This document shows positions 62,499-64,000 of a stretch of DNA of 64,000 bases, piece after piece; position 1 is the first letter of the stretch; every line of letters starts with the position of its first letter. A model generated the notes under the pieces. The model saw nothing but the letters and a program-made list of their open reading frames with translations, did not search any database and was not told where the DNA came from. Where the stretch lies: positions 1 to 64,000 of the forward strand of contig SXUI01000063.1 of the NCBI GenBank assembly GCA_005790605.1, written 5' to 3'. The position numbers and the translations under genes were made by a program. This stretch comes from Planctomycetia bacterium (GTDB lineage: Bacteria; Planctomycetota; Phycisphaerae; Phycisphaerales; SM1A02).

Positions 62499-62945
62499 TC
62501 ACGCACTCTGCGCCTGCACGCTCTCGCTGATTTTCACCAGCTCGTAACGCGTGGTCCAGCGCTTTTCAGCGAGCACGAGTTGCATTGAATTTCGATTGCG
62601 TGTGTTCACGATGATCGGCCCCTGCAAATTTGCAGTGAGCGATCCATCGCGCTTGTTCACGATCACCAAGACCTGCGCGTCATCGACTTCGTTCATCGAT
62701 AGCTCTTGCATCTGCTCTTTGCGAATCTGTGCCTGGTAGTCCGGCACCCACAGCGCAGGATCTGTCACAACAAAGGCGAGATCAGGCGACTCCGTGGACT
62801 GCAGCCAGAAGAACACGCCGTGCTCGTCAGGCTGGAGCAGGGCGAAGGTGTGGTAGCTGCTGAATCCGAGGAGCCCGGCTTCGAACTGCAGAAGGCGGGT
62901 TTCGTCTACATCCACTGTCCCAAATCGAGTCGTGTTGATCTGCAT
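62499..62945 (-). CDS. fliW: Flagellar assembly factor FliW
   Basis: 148 residues starting MQINTTRFGTVDVDETRLLQ, then FEAGLLGFSSYHTFALLQPD and FFWLQSTESPDLAFVVTDPA. The C-terminus has IIVNTRNRNSMQLVLAEKRW. FliW binds either flagellin or CsrA and so couples filament assembly to flagellin translation. GGAG precedes the start; the frame is open to 63050 but with poor signals. It is followed by csrA after 112 bases. Confidence 0.94.
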   Translation of the reverse strand: MQINTTRFGTVDVDETRLLQFEAGLLGFSSYHTFALLQPDEHGVFFWLQSTESPDLAFVVTDPALWVPDYQAQIRKEQMQELSMNEVDDAQVLVIVNKRDGSLTANLQGPIIVNTRNRNSMQLVLAEKRWTTRYELVKISESVQAQSA

Positions 62946-63079
62946 GTCAGTCGCTCCGTTCGGCCTAACCATTCCTTGGAGTCCGGCATCCTGCCGGCGG
63001 ACCTCCGTCCTTTGATACGCGGTGGGCCGTGCGCCGCGCATCACAAACACTGCGGAACCCCGCAGGGAAAACTCATGGG

Positions 63080-64000
63080 CTATGTCAGAAAGTCAAGCAA
63101 ACTCATGTTCACAGCGCGCGATGCACCCGCAAGTCCAGCTTGCAGTTGCTGCTGCAGTGCCGCGAGTTGAGTCGCGGCGTCTGCGTAATCAAGGTCTTGG
63201 ATGCTTGCGCGAAGGCTCATGTCCTGGATCGAAAGTTCAGTCTCTCTGCTCGCCGCGTCAGAGACGCGTCGAGATCGAACTCCGACATCTGCGCGCGCTT
63301 GTGCGGCTCGCGTGAGATCGGATTCAAGTCGTTGAGTTGCAAAGGAGATGCCAGCCTCGTCATTGGCCAGCAAGGCGTCTCGAAGGGCCATGAGGTGCGC
63401 AAATGCACCGTCAACGGCAACGGTTGCGCGATCCGTACCCGCAAGAACCGCCGTGACGGTATCTCCGGCGATCCCGAGCGCCTCCGCAGTTCCAGAGTTG
63501 TTGATGGACGCAACGATTGTCTTGGGGCCAACCGTGTTGTCGATGATCGAAATCCCGTTTCCGTCCGCATTGAGCCCGACATTGAAGTCTGCAACGCTCA
63601 CACCCGCCGCGCTCGCCGCTGCGAGCATCGAGCTCATGACATCCCCCACCGTCGCCGCCGCGCCGATGTCCACCTCAATCGTCCGACCGTCCTGGAGCGT
63701 GACACGAATGTCGCGATCCGCCACTGGATCGGGCAGACCTGTGACTGGATCGACAGAGCCGGAAGATTGAGGAACCCCGCGACCGTCTCGGAAGTCGGAG
63801 AGCTTTGTCGAAAGCGTGAGGGAACGAATGCCGAGCTCGGTGGCGATGGAACCCCCGGCGACCTCTTCGATCGACATGCGCCCACCGGAGAGCTCGTTCT
63901 TGACATCAAGACGCCGCCCATCCGCGGCGATTTCCACGCGGATACCGATGTTCAGCGCCGCAACCGCATTCTGAAACTCTTGCACGGTGTCGTACTGCGA
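63080..64000 (-). CDS. flgL: Flagellar hook-associated protein FlgL (5' part outside window)
   Basis: 307 codons of an open frame that runs off the window edge. The visible part has VQEFQNAVAALNIGIRVEIA, then an inserted domain (RDIRVTLQDGRTIEVDIGAA), NADGNGISIIDNTVG and a flagellin-like C-terminus with LRASIQDLDYADAATQLAAL then QQQLQAGLAGASRAVNMSLL. FlgL forms the hook-filament junction. It heads the fliW-csrA-flagellin block. A second reading is another flagellin-like protein, but the C-terminal LLDFLT favours FlgL. Confidence 0.86.
   Translation of the reverse strand, partial: SQYDTVQEFQNAVAALNIGIRVEIAADGRRLDVKNELSGGRMSIEEVAGGSIATELGIRSLTLSTKLSDFRDGRGVPQSSGSVDPVTGLPDPVADRDIRVTLQDGRTIEVDIGAAATVGDVMSSMLAAASAAGVSVADFNVGLNADGNGISIIDNTVGPKTIVASINNSGTAEALGIAGDTVTAVLAGTDRATVAVDGAFAHLMALRDALLANDEAGISFATQRLESDLTRAAQARADVGVRSRRVSDAASRETELSIQDMSLRASIQDLDYADAATQLAALQQQLQAGLAGASRAVNMSLLDFLT

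Noticed and set aside
1-64000. CRISPR arrays, tRNA or rRNA genes, insertion sequences
   Set aside because: No regular spaced direct repeats, cloverleaf-like sequence or transposase was found on reading.

Overview
The window looks like a chromosome segment of a flagellated planctomycete, most likely class Phycisphaerae. Reasons: secreted proteins with dockerin-like and calcium-loop (DxNxxGxxD) repeats, a PEP-CTERM-like sorting tail ending in a run of arginines, ECF sigma factors next to a Ser/Thr kinase carrying an anti-sigma zinc motif, DUF4159, DUF1844 and DUF433/DUF5615 proteins, a GC-rich base composition, and a PheT without the tRNA-binding OB fold. No tRNA, rRNA, CRISPR array or intact transposon was seen.

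Layout. 1-921: 3'-truncated guaB. 1255-5929: a PilT-like ATPase, a GspE-like protein whose Walker motifs are degenerate, and a CvpA-like membrane protein. 5936-12155: sugar-dehydrogenase-like secreted protein, DUF4159 protein, YraN, a SurA/PpiC-like lipoprotein and DUF1844. 12172-16030: GT-C glycosyltransferase, UbiA-family prenyltransferase, HemW-like radical SAM enzyme, zinc ribbon. 16195-18393: purA and uppS. 18634-24422: a secreted reprolysin-like metalloprotease with an FG-GAP propeller, followed after 2 bases by a protein made of 17 cysteine-rich repeats. 24512-28856: THUMP-like methyltransferase, speA, a PEP-CTERM-like exported protein. 28873-34429: sigma factor, small overlapping ORF, Hsp70, second sigma factor and kinase, all on the minus strand. 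34430-35173: no supported gene. 35174-45743: two secreted proteins, pheT, a cyclodeaminase-like protein, a zinc ribbon, an alpha/beta hydrolase, a large secreted protein, an HtrA-like protease and an FG-GAP protein. 46103-53241: gltA, rhomboid, trpF, an RdgC-like protein, an ECF sigma/anti-sigma pair and a DUF433/DUF5615 pair. 53293-55535: frameshifted secreted FGE/SUMF1-like protein. 55952-56688: rpmI-rplT. 57036-58355: nucleotidyltransferase (frameshifted) plus winged-helix protein. 58750-64000: two flagellins, csrA, fliW and 5'-truncated flgL.

The flagellar block forms a recognisable circuit: FliW and CsrA are encoded directly upstream of flagellin genes whose leaders carry GGA motifs at the Shine-Dalgarno, as expected for CsrA repression relieved by FliW. 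The sigma/Hsp70/sigma/kinase block and the sigma/anti-sigma pair suggest envelope or stress signalling.

The most unusual non-coding feature is a family of hairpins in three convergent intergenic regions (45.8-46.1, 49.3-49.5 and 58.4-58.7 kb). Their loops and flanks are conserved, while the stems differ from copy to copy and remain fully complementary. The most unusual protein is the 17-repeat cysteine-rich secreted protein.
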